From assembly GCA_945875225.1 (NCBI GenBank), contig CAMCJY010000019.1, positions 1 to 14,679 of the forward strand: a DNA stretch of 14,679 bases, read 5' to 3'. The notes under the pieces were generated by a model. It was given only the letters and a program-made list of their open reading frames with translations, was not told the DNA's origin and did not search any database. The stretch comes from Comamonas sp. lk (GTDB lineage Bacteria > Pseudomonadota > Gammaproteobacteria > Burkholderiales > Burkholderiaceae_C). Each line of letters starts with the position of its first letter. Position 1 is the stretch's first letter. A program made the translations under genes and the position numbers. Of this stretch, positions 14,075 to 14,679 are shown piece after piece.

Positions 14075-14361
14075 TGGTGGGCCCACCAGGACTTGAACCT
14101 GGGACCAAAGGATTCCGGTTTGTGTTGCTTTCGCAACTCCCTGGACTTTGCCTTCACCGTATGCATTGCTGCACTTAGGCGGGTGCCGTCAAGTCTCTAC
14201 ACCTTCAAAGTGATTGCTCACCAAGCTTGGCTCGGCGTTGGCCTATGCATTGCTGCACGTAGCGTTCGCCGACTTTGACACCATCCCTTACGCAGTTTCC
14301 AGACGTAAGGCACATTTGAAAAATATGAGTCCTCTGCTCTAACCAACTGAGCTATAGGCCC
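14075..14361 (-). tRNA. tRNA-Ile(CAU), interrupted by a group I intron
   Basis: Exon 1 is 14361-14325 (37 nt) and exon 2 is 14114-14075 (40 nt); joined they give a standard 77-nt tRNA with encoded CCA. Acceptor GGGCCTA pairs with TGGGCCC, the D stem is GCTC/GAGC, the T arm is CCAGG-TTCAAGT-CCTGG, and the anticodon stem GAGGA/TCCTT encloses the loop CTCATAA. The anticodon is CAT. Overall sequence, including the TTGGTC variable region, is closer to E. coli tRNA-Ile2 than to elongator or initiator tRNA-Met, so it should be the minor isoleucine tRNA. It would need lysidine at C34 (TilS) to read AUA. The break lies between anticodon base 36 and base 37, so the tRNA is functional only after splicing. 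Confidence 0.9.
14115..14324 (-). ncRNA. Self-splicing group I intron (compact, Azoarcus-like subgroup)
   Basis: A 210-nt ORF-less intron that interrupts the tRNA-Ile anticodon loop. P1 can be drawn: exon CAT plus AT pairs with ATGTG across loop TTTTCAA, with the required U-G wobble at the 5' splice site (exon T14325 opposite the guide-sequence G). P2 has a GAAA loop (TGGAAAC). The core shows AAGGGATGGTGTCAAA, GCCAAGC, AGGTGTAGAGACTTGACGG (P7/P3 region, G site) and GTCCAGGGAG. P9 is GTTGC-GAAA-GCAAC. The intron ends ACAAACCGG with terminal G at 14115. Size and core match what I recall of the roughly 205-nt Azoarcus tRNA-Ile intron. There is no homing endonuclease. P5 and P8 carry an identical 15-base cap. 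Confidence 0.92.
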
Positions 14362-14369
14362 GAGCCGCC

Positions 14370-14375
14370 ATTCTA
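14370..14375 (-). promoter_or_regulatory. Candidate -10 box of tRNA-Ile
   Basis: TAGAAT on the minus strand ends nine bases before the tRNA 5' end and is followed by a GC-rich discriminator (GGCGGCTC), as is usual for stringently controlled stable-RNA promoters. No convincing -35 box is seen. Confidence 0.4.
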
Positions 14376-14679
14376 ACGGGCAGGCAAGAGCGCAGCCTTT
14401 GGAAGCACAGCCCATAAAGGCTAGCTGAGCAAAAGATTAAAAAATTTAACAAAGTAGTAATTAAACATCTTTTTTAACAATAAAAACAAATAAAACTATT
14501 TATTCGACGTATTTGTGATAACATTTTTACATACCGCAAACAGCAACCCGCTGTGCTAAAGCGGCCCAGCCCTAAGGGGCGACTTCGTTGACGTACCCAA
14601 GCGGTACGAGAAAAAATGGATCTGCCGGGGCCTTACTGCACGCGCCCCGGCAGCATCTTGCGAAGCCAAAGCGCTCAAT
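14376..14679. other. Intergenic region: AT-rich tract then a row of small hairpins
   Basis: No gene can be supported here. Bases 14430-14540 are strikingly AT-rich for this genome, with runs of A and T on both strands. After it come short inverted repeats: CCGCT/AGCGG near 14550-14566, GCCC/GGGC near 14567-14581, CGTACC-CAAGC-GGTACG at 14590-14606, and the strong stem at 14622-14653. The tract could hold a promoter for something to the right, and the hairpins a leader RNA, but neither can be shown. Confidence 0.4.
14611..14653 (-). terminator. Candidate terminator for a minus-strand gene beyond the right edge
   Basis: CTGCCGGGGC (14622-14631) pairs perfectly over ten bases with GCCCCGGCAG (14644-14653) around a twelve-base loop. 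On the minus strand six T follow at 14616-14611, five bases from the stem. That fits an intrinsic terminator for a leftward gene located past 14679. Confidence 0.5.

Noticed and set aside
14218..14415. 65-codon minus-strand frame (PIAQLVRAEDSYFSN) over tRNA-Ile exon 1 and the intron
   Set aside because: It reads through tRNA and ribozyme sequence, so it is an artefact and not an intron-encoded protein.
14616..14679. Open plus-strand frame from ATG 14616 to the edge
   Set aside because: No clear ribosome site, it crosses a strong terminator-like hairpin, and only 21 codons are visible.

Overview
This window looks like a GC-rich betaproteobacterial chromosome, probably Burkholderiales/Comamonadaceae. 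That placement rests on protein character, codon use, and a tRNA intron that closely resembles, from memory, the one in Azoarcus. No database search was possible. Almost everything is on the minus strand; tRNA-Leu(CAG) and a small SCP2 protein are the plus-strand genes.

Left part (1-2700): the 5' two-thirds of a ribonuclease R gene runs off the left edge, with a head-to-head tRNA-Leu(CAG), followed by an EamA/DMT-type permease. Middle (2748-12012): a long minus-strand series concerned with one-carbon transfer through cobalamin. In transcription order it encodes a corrinoid protein (11311-12012), a DUF1638 protein, a small PF13769-type protein, a Cys-rich MetV-like protein, MetF, a pterin-binding methyltransferase, a RACo/RamA-like ferredoxin-ASKHA activator, a GMC (choline dehydrogenase-like) oxidoreductase and a zinc-dependent homocysteine S-methyltransferase. 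Several genes overlap by 1-13 bases or are separated by 6-46. The last gene has its own S-adenosylhomocysteine (SAH) riboswitch. A GlxA/GbdR-like AraC regulator (12185-13207) sits directly upstream of the series.

Taken together, the homocysteine-binding, pterin-binding and corrinoid modules that are fused in MetH are here separate proteins. They are accompanied by MetF, which supplies methyl-THF, and by an ATP-dependent activator that could replace the MetH reactivation domain. The most economical reading is a multi-part B12-dependent methionine synthase. The competing reading is a corrinoid demethylation pathway tied to choline/glycine betaine, which the GMC oxidoreductase and the GbdR-like regulator would favour. 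No MttB-type substrate methyltransferase is visible.

Right part (13376-14679): tRNA-Arg(ACG) with a clear terminator, a stand-alone SCP2 protein, and a tRNA-Ile(CAU) gene interrupted immediately after its anticodon by a 210-nt group I intron of the compact Azoarcus type. The last 300 bases hold an AT-rich stretch and a run of small hairpins, with no gene that I can support.
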